A stretch of DNA of 38,652 bases from Methyloprofundus sp. (GCA_028599115.1 JAQRMR010000026.1:1-38652); one strand, 5' to 3'; shown: positions 1-7,863, numbered from the stretch's first letter. The notes: a model not told the origin generated them from the letters alone. A program made the numbers and translations.

Positions 1-76
1 ATTTAGTTTCTCGCTCTTCAGCAGCAAATAAGCTTGTTTTTATCATTTAGATCACTCAAGTATAGAAAATTAGTAG

Positions 77-703
77 GATCTTATTTTATCATTTTTACGC
101 AGAGGTTTTTCGAGATTCCCAATAGATGCCGGCCCGTTACCCGCCTTATTTTTACGAGAAGTGTCTTTGAATTTAGAGAAAAGTCCTGTTCCCTTAGGGC
201 TTTTTTTGGGGTCTGACTTTCCGATTGTATCAACTAATAAATTTTCAGGGCTTCAAGTGGAAAAATTTATTCAGCTCAAGCAACAATCAGCTCCCGTGTT
301 TTTTTATTCAGCAGATATTGAAAGATATGTAGCGATGTTTCCTGACCATGCTATTTCTGAAGTGTGTGTGACATGTCATAACGAACATCCGAACACCCCT
401 AAACAAGATTGGAAGTTACACGATATTATGGGTGCTACAACATGGCTGTACCCAGACGAAACAGTCTCATTAGAAGAAATAATGGATGTGGTTTTTGAAA
501 TACGCCAAAGCATTGCTGCTGCATATATGAAATATTTAGATAAATGTAAAACATTTCAAAGCTCACCAGATATTGGTGATAAATGGCCAGATCAGGGTTA
601 TTACCTTCCTGATAGTAAAACTTTTATGGACTTTTATGAAAGGCAAGCTTCGTTAAAAACGATGAGCATCCTTTTGTCTAAAAATAATTTGAGAAATGAT
701 TGA
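77..703 (+). pseudogene. 3' part of a DUF3365 (Tll0287-like) heme-sensor gene, 5' end broken
   Basis: The frame is open from 77 to the stop at 701-703, with an in-frame TAG at 74-76. A GTG at 161 could start a 180-residue product, but residues resembling the DUF3365 fold begin upstream of it (GPLPALFLREVSLNLEK, about 128-178), so the true gene began further 5'. The decisive motif is CVTCHNEHP, a c-type heme CxxCH, followed by the family-like stretch PKQDWKLHDIMGATTW. DUF3365 domains are periplasmic or extracytoplasmic heme sensors. No signal peptide or membrane anchor is left in this frame. Bases 3-50 in another frame read LVSRSSAANKLVFII, like the segment that normally precedes the domain, which suggests frameshift decay. 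The alternative is that the gene is intact except for a shorter start. Family recognition is fairly sure; pseudogene status is inferred. Confidence 0.6.
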
Positions 704-745
704 GATAATCCGAGGGGCAAACCTTTAACTTATCCCCTTTATTTT

Positions 746-840
746 AAGCCAGCATTGTAGAGCTTATTATACCGCCTCCATTCATGCTCTATTTTTATAC
801 AAAAAACACAATCTTTTGGCATGTACACAGTTTTAACTAT
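746..840 (+). repeat. Diverged direct repeat, copy A (decayed sigma-54/NtrC control region)
   Basis: This stretch aligns with 1689-1847. Shared blocks are AAGCCAGC, CCATTCATGC, ATTTTTRTACAAAAAA and TCTTTTGGCAYGTAYAC followed by TTTAAC. Copy A lacks about 65 bases found in copy B between the last two blocks. The sites that look functional in copy B are degraded here: TGCTCTATTTTTATACA (784-800) replaces the NtrC-like palindrome, and TGGCATGTACACAGTT (817-832) has lost the GC of the -12 box. It is read as a dead duplicate of the molybdoenzyme operon's control region. Confidence 0.6.
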
Positions 841-896
841 TAGATGACAATGAGCTTGGCCGATCCTTTGACTTTTTTAAACAATCTGTAACGCAT

Positions 897-929
897 AAAA
901 AAACTTCCAGGCTATACAGCTCAGGAAGT
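897..929 (-). terminator. Intrinsic terminator after the 55-residue membrane protein gene
   Basis: Read on the minus strand, an ACTTCC...GGAAGT stem (924-929 with 903-908) holds an inner GCT/AGC pair and runs straight into seven T residues (903-897). It lies about 45 bases beyond the stop of the small gene at 973-1140 and would end its transcript. Confidence 0.65.
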
Positions 930-972
930 CTTTATTTTTCTTGATAAAACCGTACAAAGACGGACTGTACTA

Positions 973-1140
973 TCATGCAATGCTTCCCGCTTTACTTCGT
1001 TTGCGGTTCACACTTACATTACTAGCAATAGCAGCTATGGCGAATAAAGTAGATGAGATGATGAACTCACCAGAAACAAAGCCAAACAAGCCAATTATAA
1101 ATACTAATCCAATTAAAATATCTTTGTATAAATCATTCAT
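973..1140 (-). CDS. Small membrane protein of unknown function (55 aa)
   Basis: I do not recognise a family. The ATG at 1140-1138 is preceded by AGAGGA with a spacer of about 7 bases, a strong ribosome-binding site, and the frame ends at TGA (975-973). The product has two hydrophobic helices, about residues 8-22 (ILIGLVFIIGLFGFV) and 26-40 (FIISSTLFAIAAIAS), joined by a short SGE turn, then a basic tail (VNRKRSKAG). By the positive-inside rule the C-terminus would be cytoplasmic. A terminator follows at 897-929, so this looks like a complete one-gene unit. It sits alone among decayed sequence on the opposite strand to the molybdoenzyme operon. Coding status rests on the ribosome-binding site, membrane-protein composition and terminator, not on homology. 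Confidence 0.6.
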   Translation of the reverse strand: MNDLYKDILIGLVFIIGLFGFVSGEFIISSTLFAIAAIASNVSVNRKRSKAGSIA

Positions 1141-1283
1141 GAGTATGTCCTCTTATAATTAAAAAATGGGTTTATTTAAACCACACATTAATTATATGGA
1201 ATTATTTTATGTTTACAATGACGGTAAAATTCAATAGATTGTTTCCTAATTGGATGTAATTAATTCATGGGGTTGTCATATAG

Positions 1284-1490
1284 ACCGAGTATAAGTTTAG
1301 GTCTTGTGCAATTTTATCTGAGATCATGGGTCAAGGGGTCGGCGAACTTGATTTATTATAATTTGATGGAATTAATGTACCTCCTCCCCATGGAACTGTA
1401 AATAGAGTTGATGAAACTTCTGCAGCAACAGAGCATATTAAACAACTCTCTGACAATATTTCAAGCTTAGTCCAACAATTTAAAACTTAA
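1284..1490 (+). pseudogene. Remnant coding tail, possibly the C-terminus of a methyl-accepting chemotaxis protein
   Basis: One frame reads through 1284-1490 with a single internal TAA at 1359-1361 and ends at TAA 1488-1490. The last 20 or so residues, VDETSAATEHIKQLSDNISS then LVQQFKT, have the helix register and ending typical of chemoreceptor C-termini (helical tail ending in xxFKx). The upstream part (TEYKFRSCAILSEIMGQGVG) is not recognised. There is no start codon with a ribosome-binding site and no room for a signalling domain, so this is read as a fragment left by deletion. It may be related to the broken sensor gene at 77-703, but that is speculation. Confidence 0.35.
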
Positions 1491-1647
1491 GCTGCCTGTG
1501 CTTGTACTGAATCAAGGTTAACGACAAATATTCTAAATTAATAGCACAACACAATGTGTGTCAATAAACGCTGTAATCGCTCACTTTCTCAGTAAGCGAC
1601 CTGCAAGCAAAATTTTGCGAATGATAGGCTACTTTAGTTTTTGTAAT

Positions 1648-1701
1648 GGGCGCTGGCTTTAGCTTACATTGACTCCACCATAAGATTAAAGCCAGCGTCC
1701 C
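1648..1701. repeat. Long inverted repeat (hairpin) 5' of control-region copy B
   Basis: GGGCGCTGGCTTTAGCTTA (1648-1666) pairs with TAAGATTAAAGCCAGCGTCCC (1681-1701) over about 17 positions around a 14-base loop. The right arm includes the AAGCCAGC that begins the diverged direct repeat. There is no T-tract on either strand, so it is not an obvious terminator. It could be an end of a lost mobile element or a folded RNA. Confidence 0.45.
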
Positions 1702-1726
1702 AAAATCATTACACTGCCCCCATTCA

Positions 1727-1743
1727 TGCACCATTTTTGTACA
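1727..1743 (+). promoter_or_regulatory. NtrC-like enhancer site
   Basis: TGCACCATTTTTGTACA resembles the NtrC palindrome (TGCACC, five bases, GGTGCA). The left half is exact and the right half imperfect. It lies about 105-125 bases upstream of the start predicted from the sigma-54 promoter at 1824-1839, a normal distance for an NtrC enhancer. Only one such site was seen. Confidence 0.45.
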
Positions 1744-1823
1744 AAAAACTGTTATCTCTGCTAAAAATCATTTCAAAATAAAAAATATACTTATAAATCA
1801 AACAGATAAAAAACCTAGTCTTT

Positions 1824-1839
1824 TGGCACGTATACTGCT
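1824..1839 (+). promoter_or_regulatory. Sigma-54 promoter of the NasA-like/DmsBC operon
   Basis: TGGCACGTATACTGCT fits the -24/-12 consensus TGGCACG-N4-TTGCW except for one base, with GG (1825-1826) and GC (1837-1838) at the correct spacing. Transcription would start near 1850, giving a leader of about 160 bases before the ATG at 2012. Sigma-54 promoters need an enhancer-binding activator; the NtrC-like site upstream suggests nitrogen limitation as the signal. Confidence 0.7.
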
Positions 1840-1850
1840 TTAACCATAAC

Positions 1851-1943
1851 AACGCCTAGCGTTAATCCCAATTAGTTTTTATGCAGAACTAACGACAAGT
1901 ACTCATTAATCACTGCAAGCTGCACTTTGCAGTGATTATTTTT
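1851..1943 (+). terminator. Structured leader with intrinsic terminator (candidate attenuator)
   Basis: Three hairpins fall in the predicted leader. The first is AACGC/GCGTT (1851-1863). The second is TTAGTT/AACTAA (about 1873-1893). The third is a perfect 12-bp stem TAATCACTGCAA (1907-1918) with TTGCAGTGATTA (1927-1938) followed by TTTTT (1939-1943), a classical terminator. It sits 68 bases before the molybdoenzyme ATG and downstream of that operon's own promoter, so it could act as an attenuator. TGCAG (1882-1886) can pair with CTGCA (1912-1916) and would compete with the terminator stem. The alternative is a plain terminator for an upstream short RNA. Confidence 0.6.
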
Positions 1944-2011
1944 GTTAGCTCTTTAAATATTTCTGACATAAAAACGACTTAACACCATTCACTTCTATTT
2001 ATAAAAATATC

Positions 2012-4213
2012 ATGCTATTTGGCCGAAATAAAAAGAACCCGATTACCATTGCCGATAAAAAAATTGAAAAATGGAGTTACTCTACCTGCGGTTATTGCTC
2101 GACAGGTTGCTCAATTGAAATTGGTACCAATAAAGAGGGCACACCCGTCTCCTCCCGTGGCGTTGGTGGCGCAGATGTAAACCAAGGAAAGCTCTGTTTA
2201 AAAGGTATTTATGAACATGAGTTATTTGAATCTGCAGGACGCGGCAGCACCCCTCTAATTCGCAGTGATTTCCACGAGCCATGGAATGAAGCTAGCTGGG
2301 ATGATGCAACGGGAAAAATGGCCTCTGAAATTAAGCGTATTCAATCTAAATATGGACGCGATGCCTTTGCTATTGTTTCTACAGGACAAATATTAACCGA
2401 AGGCTTTTACACCTTAGGAAAATTAGCTCGCGGTGTGATTGGTACTAATAATTACGATGGTAATACCACTTTATGCATGGCATCCGCTGTTTCAGGCTAC
2501 AAGCGCTCTTTTGGCTCTGATGGCCCTCCGGGGTGTTATGAGGATTTTGAACATACCGATTGTTTAATTGCTTGGGGCTCAAACCTGCCTGAACAGCACC
2601 CTATTATCTATTGGCGTATGAAAGAAGCGCAGGAAAAACGCAACTTTCCGCTGATTGTTGTTGACCCTCGTGTGACTATGCTGGCGCAAAATGCAGATAT
2701 GCATCTCACCATTACCCCTGGAACGGATGTTGTTCTACAAAATAGCTTAATGCACGTTATTTTGGCAGAAGGTTTGGAAGATCAAGATTACATTAAAGCC
2801 AATACCAATGGCTTTGAAGATTTAAAAAAGGAAGTTGAAAAATACGACCCAACTAGCGCAGCAAAAATTTGTGGTATTGATGAAGATACCATTCGCACCG
2901 TCGCACGGCTTTATGCCAATGCCGGTGCCGCCATGAATATTTGGACCATGGGTATTAACCAAAGCACACATGGTTCTGATGGTGTTGTCGGCTTAAATAA
3001 TTTAAGTTTATTAACTGGTAATATCGGTAAAAAAGGCGGTACTAGCTTATCTATTACCGGCCAATGTAATGCTATGGGCACACGCGAATGGTCTTCTTGC
3101 TCAGGCCTGCCCGGTTATCGAGCCTTAGAAAACCCAGAGCACCGTGAAGAAATAGGCAAATTCTGGAATGTTGATCCAGAATTCTTCCCTAAAAAACGTG
3201 GTATGGCACAAACTGATATTTTTCCTGCGATAGAAACAGGCGCCATCAAAGGAGTTTGGTTAGTCGGTACTAATCCGATGACCTCTATGCCAAATACCGC
3301 GCGTATTCGTAAAAGCTTAGAAAAATTAGAATGCCTCATCGTGCAAGATTCTTATCAGGATGTTGAAACCACTGACTATGCACATATTTTTCTGCCTGCC
3401 GCACTTTGGGCTGAAAAAGAAGGCTGTTTTACCAACACAGAACGCCGCGTCAATATTGTTCGTAAGATTAAAGAACCGTATGCCGATACCAAAACAGACC
3501 TGCACATTTTCAATGAAGTCGCCAAACACTTTGATCAATCAAAGAAAATGACCTTTCCTTATAAGCCTGCCGATGTCTTTGATGAAATGCGCCATTTATC
3601 CAAAGGGCAACTGGTTGATATTTCTGGCATGACTTACGACTTGATCGAAAAAAACCGCGGTATTCAATGGCCTTATACAGAAGAACAAGCCAAACAAGGT
3701 ATTGCACCTGTTAAGGGTGGTAAACGTTTATACACCGAAGACGGTGTTTTTTGCTACCCCGATGGCAAAGCCAAATTAATTCCTCTGCCTTTTGTTGATA
3801 ACAATGAAGTGCCTGATGAAAAGTACCCGTTTTGGTTAAATTCAGGGCGTTTAGTCGAGCACTTTCATACTCGCACTCGCACAGGAAAAATCGGCAATAA
3901 CAATAAATTTAGCCCAACAGCCTTTATGGAAATGAACCCTGATGCTGCAATGGAGTTAGGTATTACTCACCAGTCCTATGTGCGCCTTGTTTCACGCCGC
4001 AGTGATGCTGTGGTTATGGTGATGCTCACCCAGCGTGTGCCTAGAAATATGGTGTTTGTTCCTTTTCACTTTTTTGATTGCGTTAACCGCTTAACTCTTG
4101 GCTTGTTAGATCCACATTCACGCCAACCAGCATTTAAACAAGCCGCTGTACGCATTGAAAAAATCAATCAAGAAGAAGCGGCAAAAATCAACAAAGAAGC
4201 TCGAAAATTTTAG
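2012..4213 (+). CDS. NasA-like molybdopterin oxidoreductase, probable nitrate reductase catalytic subunit
   Basis: This 733-residue enzyme of the DMSO-reductase superfamily would carry a bis-MGD molybdenum centre. C26, C29, C33 and C62 (CGYCSTGC, LCLKG) form the N-terminal [4Fe-4S] site. The segment NTTLCMASAV places C155 where NapA/NasA enzymes have the Mo-ligating cysteine. WTMGINQSTHG, LTGNIGKKGG and SGRLVEHFHTRTRTG also match the assimilatory NasA and periplasmic NapA group. There is no Tat signal, so it should be cytoplasmic. The C-terminal dinucleotide-binding domain covers about residues 600-715. The fusion subunit at 4268 is the evident electron donor partner. The ATG has no clear Shine-Dalgarno sequence. 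Sigma-54 control fits nitrate assimilation, but no nitrite reductase or nitrate transporter is nearby, so the substrate is inferred. Confidence 0.75.
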   Translation: MLFGRNKKNPITIADKKIEKWSYSTCGYCSTGCSIEIGTNKEGTPVSSRGVGGADVNQGKLCLKGIYEHELFESAGRGSTPLIRSDFHEPWNEASWDDATGKMASEIKRIQSKYGRDAFAIVSTGQILTEGFYTLGKLARGVIGTNNYDGNTTLCMASAVSGYKRSFGSDGPPGCYEDFEHTDCLIAWGSNLPEQHPIIYWRMKEAQEKRNFPLIVVDPRVTMLAQNADMHLTITPGTDVVLQNSLMHVILAEGLEDQDYIKANTNGFEDLKKEVEKYDPTSAAKICGIDEDTIRTVARLYANAGAAMNIWTMGINQSTHGSDGVVGLNNLSLLTGNIGKKGGTSLSITGQCNAMGTREWSSCSGLPGYRALENPEHREEIGKFWNVDPEFFPKKRGMAQTDIFPAIETGAIKGVWLVGTNPMTSMPNTARIRKSLEKLECLIVQDSYQDVETTDYAHIFLPAALWAEKEGCFTNTERRVNIVRKIKEPYADTKTDLHIFNEVAKHFDQSKKMTFPYKPADVFDEMRHLSKGQLVDISGMTYDLIEKNRGIQWPYTEEQAKQGIAPVKGGKRLYTEDGVFCYPDGKAKLIPLPFVDNNEVPDEKYPFWLNSGRLVEHFHTRTRTGKIGNNNKFSPTAFMEMNPDAAMELGITHQSYVRLVSRRSDAVVMVMLTQRVPRNMVFVPFHFFDCVNRLTLGLLDPHSRQPAFKQAAVRIEKINQEEAAKINKEARKF

Positions 4214-4267
4214 TAATTGGACGACAGAATACACCCTATCTTCCTCATTAAATAGTTCAAAAATATC

Positions 4268-6175
4268 ATGATTAAAGTACGTAGTGACGAACCAAAATAT
4301 GCTTACCTTTGGGATAAAGAAACCAAAGATAAGAACCGTTATGGACAAAATATTGAATTAACCGAAGAAGGCGATGAGCGCCGCAATAAAAGCCTAAACA
4401 TTAATGGCGACGACGGCATAGGCGACAACCCAAACCGTAACAAGCAGCATGGGTTTTTTCTGAATGCCGATAACTGTATTGGTTGCCATGCTTGTGAATC
4501 AGCTTGTAGTGAAAAAAATGATAACCCTGCACATATCGCCTTTCGTTCTGTGGGTTTTGTCGAAGGAGGGAGCTACCCGGATTATCAACGCCTTAATATA
4601 TCCATGGCTTGTAATCATTGTGATGATCCGGTCTGTCTAAAAGGCTGCCCTACCCGAGCTTATACAAAGTTCACTGAATACGGTGCCGTTTTACAAGATC
4701 CTGATATTTGTTTTGGTTGTGGTTACTGTACTTGGGTATGCCCTTATAACGCACCACAATTAGACCCTGTAAAAGGTGAGGTCAGTAAATGTAATATGTG
4801 TGTTGATCGCTTAGAAGTGGGCTTAAAGCCCTCTTGTGTCAGCGCCTGTTTAGGTAATGCTTTAGATTTTGGCGTGGTTGAAAATATTCCTGAAAATCGT
4901 GACCAAGCAATAACTGAAATTCCAGGATTTCCTACAACGGATATTACCCACCCTAACATTCGCTTCCAACAAAAAAAGCAAAATCATCACGAAATGACGC
5001 GTACTGATTCTATGCCTTTAAAATATGTTAAAGATGAAGCGGAAGGAAAATATAAAGCTACGGTTGATAAAAAATCAGGCTTAGAAAAACATTGGAATTT
5101 TCGCAGTTTATTAACCAGCCATGAAAGTGCGCATGTTATTTTCACCCTGTTTACGCAAGCAACCGTCGGTGCTTTTCTCATGCTTATTTTAGGTGAAAGC
5201 CTAGATTTATTGGGTTTTAAGGTGCTAAACGACTATACAATCCACATGAGTTTAGTAGCTACTATTTTTATACTCAGCACCATTGGCCTGTTTAAACTCA
5301 ACATGCACTTAGGAAAACCGCACCGCTTTTATCGTGGTTTTAATAATTTACGCCTCTCTCCAGTAAGCCGTGAGATAGCCGGAGTATCCATGTTTTACAC
5401 TGGCTTATTAGGCTATGCATTTTTTGCCCTTTTTGATAATGCTTTTATGGGCTTCTTCGCCACTATTTTTGCTTATTTAGCGGTTATTAGTGGACCAATT
5501 GGCCTTTACTTTATGTATAAGCTATACCGTATTCCTGCTCGCCCTTTTTGGGATCATTGTCAGACAGGTACAGCCTTTTTAGGATCAATGTTAAGTCTAG
5601 GTAGCTTTATTATTGCGGCCGTCAGCTTAGTTGTCTTACCTGCTTCAGCCTTAATTGAGTTAATTCCTACTCTCGCAAGTATTATGGCGATTGGCTTAAC
5701 TATTGAGATTGTTGGTCATCTGGTTCATGCACGCGATATGCAACGTATTAATAATGAAGGTACCGCATCTCATTACCGCCAAACAACGCAGTATGGAAAA
5801 TCTTACTTATTACGTAATGCTCTATTATGCTTAAGCCTTGTACTGGCTGTAACCATAAGTTCTACAGGGCTATCAGGAATGCTAGGTATGATCACAGCAA
5901 TAATATTAGCACTTTCCTTAATGATAGCGTCTGCTTTCAGTCGTTCACTGTTCTTTGTTTTAGTTATTCCAACCACAATGCCAGGTGCATTCTTTTGGAA
6001 AAATGATGGCTTTGTTGATCATGCCCGTGAAACAGGATTAGCGGATGCACCACAACATGGCGTTGTTTATGAAAGACACCATGCCTTTAAGCTAGATGAG
6101 TTAATACAAACGATTAAAGAAAACTCATTACAAGATATGCTTGAACATGTGCAATGGATCTTTGGTAAGAAATAA
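4268..6175 (+). CDS. Fused DmsB-type iron-sulfur and DmsC-type membrane anchor subunit
   Basis: This 635-residue protein would carry electrons from the quinol pool to the molybdoenzyme encoded 54 bases upstream. The N-terminal half has four ferredoxin-type cysteine motifs: CIGCHACESAC (about 69-79), CNHCDDPVCLKGC (about 113-125), CFGCGYCTWVC (about 148-158) and CNMC...CVSAC (about 175-194), enough for four [4Fe-4S] clusters as in DmsB. From about residue 285 to 570 there are roughly eight hydrophobic helices of the DmsC/YnfH anchor type, and the tail is hydrophilic. No signal peptide precedes the DmsB part, so the clusters should face the cytoplasm with NasA. DmsB and DmsC are usually separate, so the fusion is distinctive. 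A hydrophilic leader of about 60 residues has no counterpart in typical DmsB. The start shares AAAAATATCATG with the gene before. Confidence 0.8.
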   Translation: MIKVRSDEPKYAYLWDKETKDKNRYGQNIELTEEGDERRNKSLNINGDDGIGDNPNRNKQHGFFLNADNCIGCHACESACSEKNDNPAHIAFRSVGFVEGGSYPDYQRLNISMACNHCDDPVCLKGCPTRAYTKFTEYGAVLQDPDICFGCGYCTWVCPYNAPQLDPVKGEVSKCNMCVDRLEVGLKPSCVSACLGNALDFGVVENIPENRDQAITEIPGFPTTDITHPNIRFQQKKQNHHEMTRTDSMPLKYVKDEAEGKYKATVDKKSGLEKHWNFRSLLTSHESAHVIFTLFTQATVGAFLMLILGESLDLLGFKVLNDYTIHMSLVATIFILSTIGLFKLNMHLGKPHRFYRGFNNLRLSPVSREIAGVSMFYTGLLGYAFFALFDNAFMGFFATIFAYLAVISGPIGLYFMYKLYRIPARPFWDHCQTGTAFLGSMLSLGSFIIAAVSLVVLPASALIELIPTLASIMAIGLTIEIVGHLVHARDMQRINNEGTASHYRQTTQYGKSYLLRNALLCLSLVLAVTISSTGLSGMLGMITAIILALSLMIASAFSRSLFFVLVIPTTMPGAFFWKNDGFVDHARETGLADAPQHGVVYERHHAFKLDELIQTIKENSLQDMLEHVQWIFGKK

Positions 6176-6222
6176 GGATTATATGCCTAGAAAGATATCA
6201 TTCCCAAGCTAATAAGCTGAGC

Positions 6223-6262
6223 GATAAATCAATCCCCCTCACTTAAGGGGGATTGATTTATC
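6223..6262. terminator. 17-bp perfect hairpin between convergent operon and nhaD
   Basis: GATAAATCAATCCCCCT (6223-6239) pairs perfectly with AGGGGGATTGATTTATC (6246-6262) around CACTTA. It lies between the stops of the plus-strand DmsBC fusion and the minus-strand nhaD, so it probably terminates both. Each outer arm is AT-rich, but neither side has a long pure T-tract. Confidence 0.65.
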
Positions 6263-6292
6263 AATATTGATGCACCAACACCATCTCTACCG

Positions 6293-7690
6293 TTAAGAGT
6301 TAATCAGCAAGTGACTATAAACACTAGCAGCATATCCTAGCGCAATCGCAGGCAGCCATTTTAAGTGGCTAGAAAAAGTATAATAACCTTTTGCTTGCCC
6401 CATGAGAGCAACACCTGCAGCAGAGCCAATTGATAGTAAACTCCCCCCTGTTCCTGCTGTTAAGGTAACTAACAACCATTGGGCTTCTGACATATCAGGG
6501 TACATTGATAGCACAGCAAACATCACGGGAATATTATCGATTACCGCCGAGACTATGCCCACTAATATATTAGCGCTGGTCGCTCCTAACTCACCATACA
6601 TAAATTCGGAAGCCACACTTAAGTAGCCCATAAAGCCTATCCCTCCTACTGATAGAATAATACCGTAAAAGAAGAACAGGGTATCCCACTCTGATTTGGC
6701 AATATGGCTGAATACATCAAACGCACTACCAGAACTTTCCGACCCTGGAATGGTATCAAAAGAAGCCATTTTACGTCTAAACTTGATACGTAGATAATGG
6801 CCGAACATTTTTAGATAACCTAAACCCATTAACATACCGATGGCAGGAGGCAAGTGTAAGAATTGATGAAAAAATATTGATGTCGCAATGGTAGCTAAAA
6901 ATAACACCACAATCATTAAACCGCCAGGTTTAATATACGCATTTACCTCATCAGGCAAACTAGGCTCTCCCACGGGTAGATAAAAATGCATAATGGCAGC
7001 GGGTATGGTGCAATTAAGTACGGCAGGAATAAATAATTTAAAGAATGTAGAAAACTCTAAAACATCTTTTTGCCAAACCATTAAAGTTGTAATATCACCA
7101 AAAGGACTAAATGCCCCTCCAGCATTAGCAGCAACAACAATATTCACGCAGGCAATGGTAATAAACTGTGGTTTCGCGGCACCAATGGTTAAAACAACCG
7201 TACACATAATCAATGCGGTGGTTAAGTTATCCGCAATGGGTGATATACAAAAAGCTAATATTCCTGTGATCCAAAAAATTTGTCGATAACTAAAATTTCG
7301 GGAAACCAGCTGGTAATGCAGCGCACTAAAAACCCCTCGCTCGATCATTGCACTGATATAAGTCATCGCAACTAATAGGAAAAAAAACAGTTCCGTGTAC
7401 TCAAGAAAGTTTTGTTCCAATGCATGCTTGGCCATATCACTCAGGCCATGCTCTTTATAAACTAAAGCAATAATCGCCCAGATAAGACCAGCGGCAACCA
7501 AGACGGGTTTAGATTTTTGTAATTTCAGTTTCTCTTCAAGAATAACCAGAATATAGGCCAGAAGAAAAACAAATAGCACGATGTAGCCAGATAAATGCGT
7601 CGTTAAATCCAAGGGAGTCGAGCCAATTTCGGTACTCCATGCAGGTAGTGGCAATAATAGCAACAAGCTCAGTAATCGTATTGAAAGCAT
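6293..7690 (-). CDS. nhaD: Na+/H+ antiporter NhaD
   Basis: The product exports Na+ in exchange for H+ across the inner membrane. It is a 465-residue polytopic protein of the NhaD/ArsB ion-transporter superfamily. A cleavable-looking hydrophobic N-terminus (residues 1-19, ending PAWS) is common in NhaD. The paired half-helix motifs are present: FCISPIADNLTTALIM with D154-N155 in the first half, SPFGDITTLMVW, and AVIDNIPVMFAVLSMYP in the second half. Length and motif spacing match the family. The gene stands alone, converging with the molybdoenzyme operon. Its 5' region (7691-8112) is unusually long and contains a riboswitch-sized fold at 7864-7948. NhaD antiporters are typical of marine or alkaline-tolerant bacteria. 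Confidence 0.9.
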   Translation of the reverse strand: MLSIRLLSLLLLLPLPAWSTEIGSTPLDLTTHLSGYIVLFVFLLAYILVILEEKLKLQKSKPVLVAAGLIWAIIALVYKEHGLSDMAKHALEQNFLEYTELFFFLLVAMTYISAMIERGVFSALHYQLVSRNFSYRQIFWITGILAFCISPIADNLTTALIMCTVVLTIGAAKPQFITIACVNIVVAANAGGAFSPFGDITTLMVWQKDVLEFSTFFKLFIPAVLNCTIPAAIMHFYLPVGEPSLPDEVNAYIKPGGLMIVVLFLATIATSIFFHQFLHLPPAIGMLMGLGYLKMFGHYLRIKFRRKMASFDTIPGSESSGSAFDVFSHIAKSEWDTLFFFYGIILSVGGIGFMGYLSVASEFMYGELGATSANILVGIVSAVIDNIPVMFAVLSMYPDMSEAQWLLVTLTAGTGGSLLSIGSAAGVALMGQAKGYYTFSSHLKWLPAIALGYAASVYSHLLINS

Positions 7691-7863
7691 TATATAAGTG
7701 TTAGTAGTGTAAGGTTTAGACGCTAAAGGAACAAGTATAACTTACATAACTATCATTTTTAAGTATTGTGCTTTAGATACAAACAACATGCTCTATATTA
7801 CTGAACCGAAGTTACCTGCCGGCAGCTGAATCAATGCTTTGGATTACCACTTAAAAATTAAGC

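Larger units (their letters stand above)
1689..1847 (+). repeat. Diverged direct repeat, copy B (intact control region of the molybdoenzyme operon)
   Basis: This is the partner of copy A at 746-840, with the same block order. It has about 65 additional AT-rich bases (1752-1816) between ATTTTTGTACAAAAAA and TCTTTTGGCACG. Copy B keeps a near-consensus sigma-54 promoter and an NtrC-like palindrome, described separately. Both copies lie on the plus strand about 0.94 kb apart and flank the decayed region containing the small membrane protein gene and the chemoreceptor-like remnant. Confidence 0.6.

Noticed and set aside
941-1162. Plus-strand reading frame of 73 codons
   Set aside because: It mirrors the minus-strand membrane protein gene, which has the ribosome-binding site, helices and terminator; the plus-strand product has low-complexity polar sequence.
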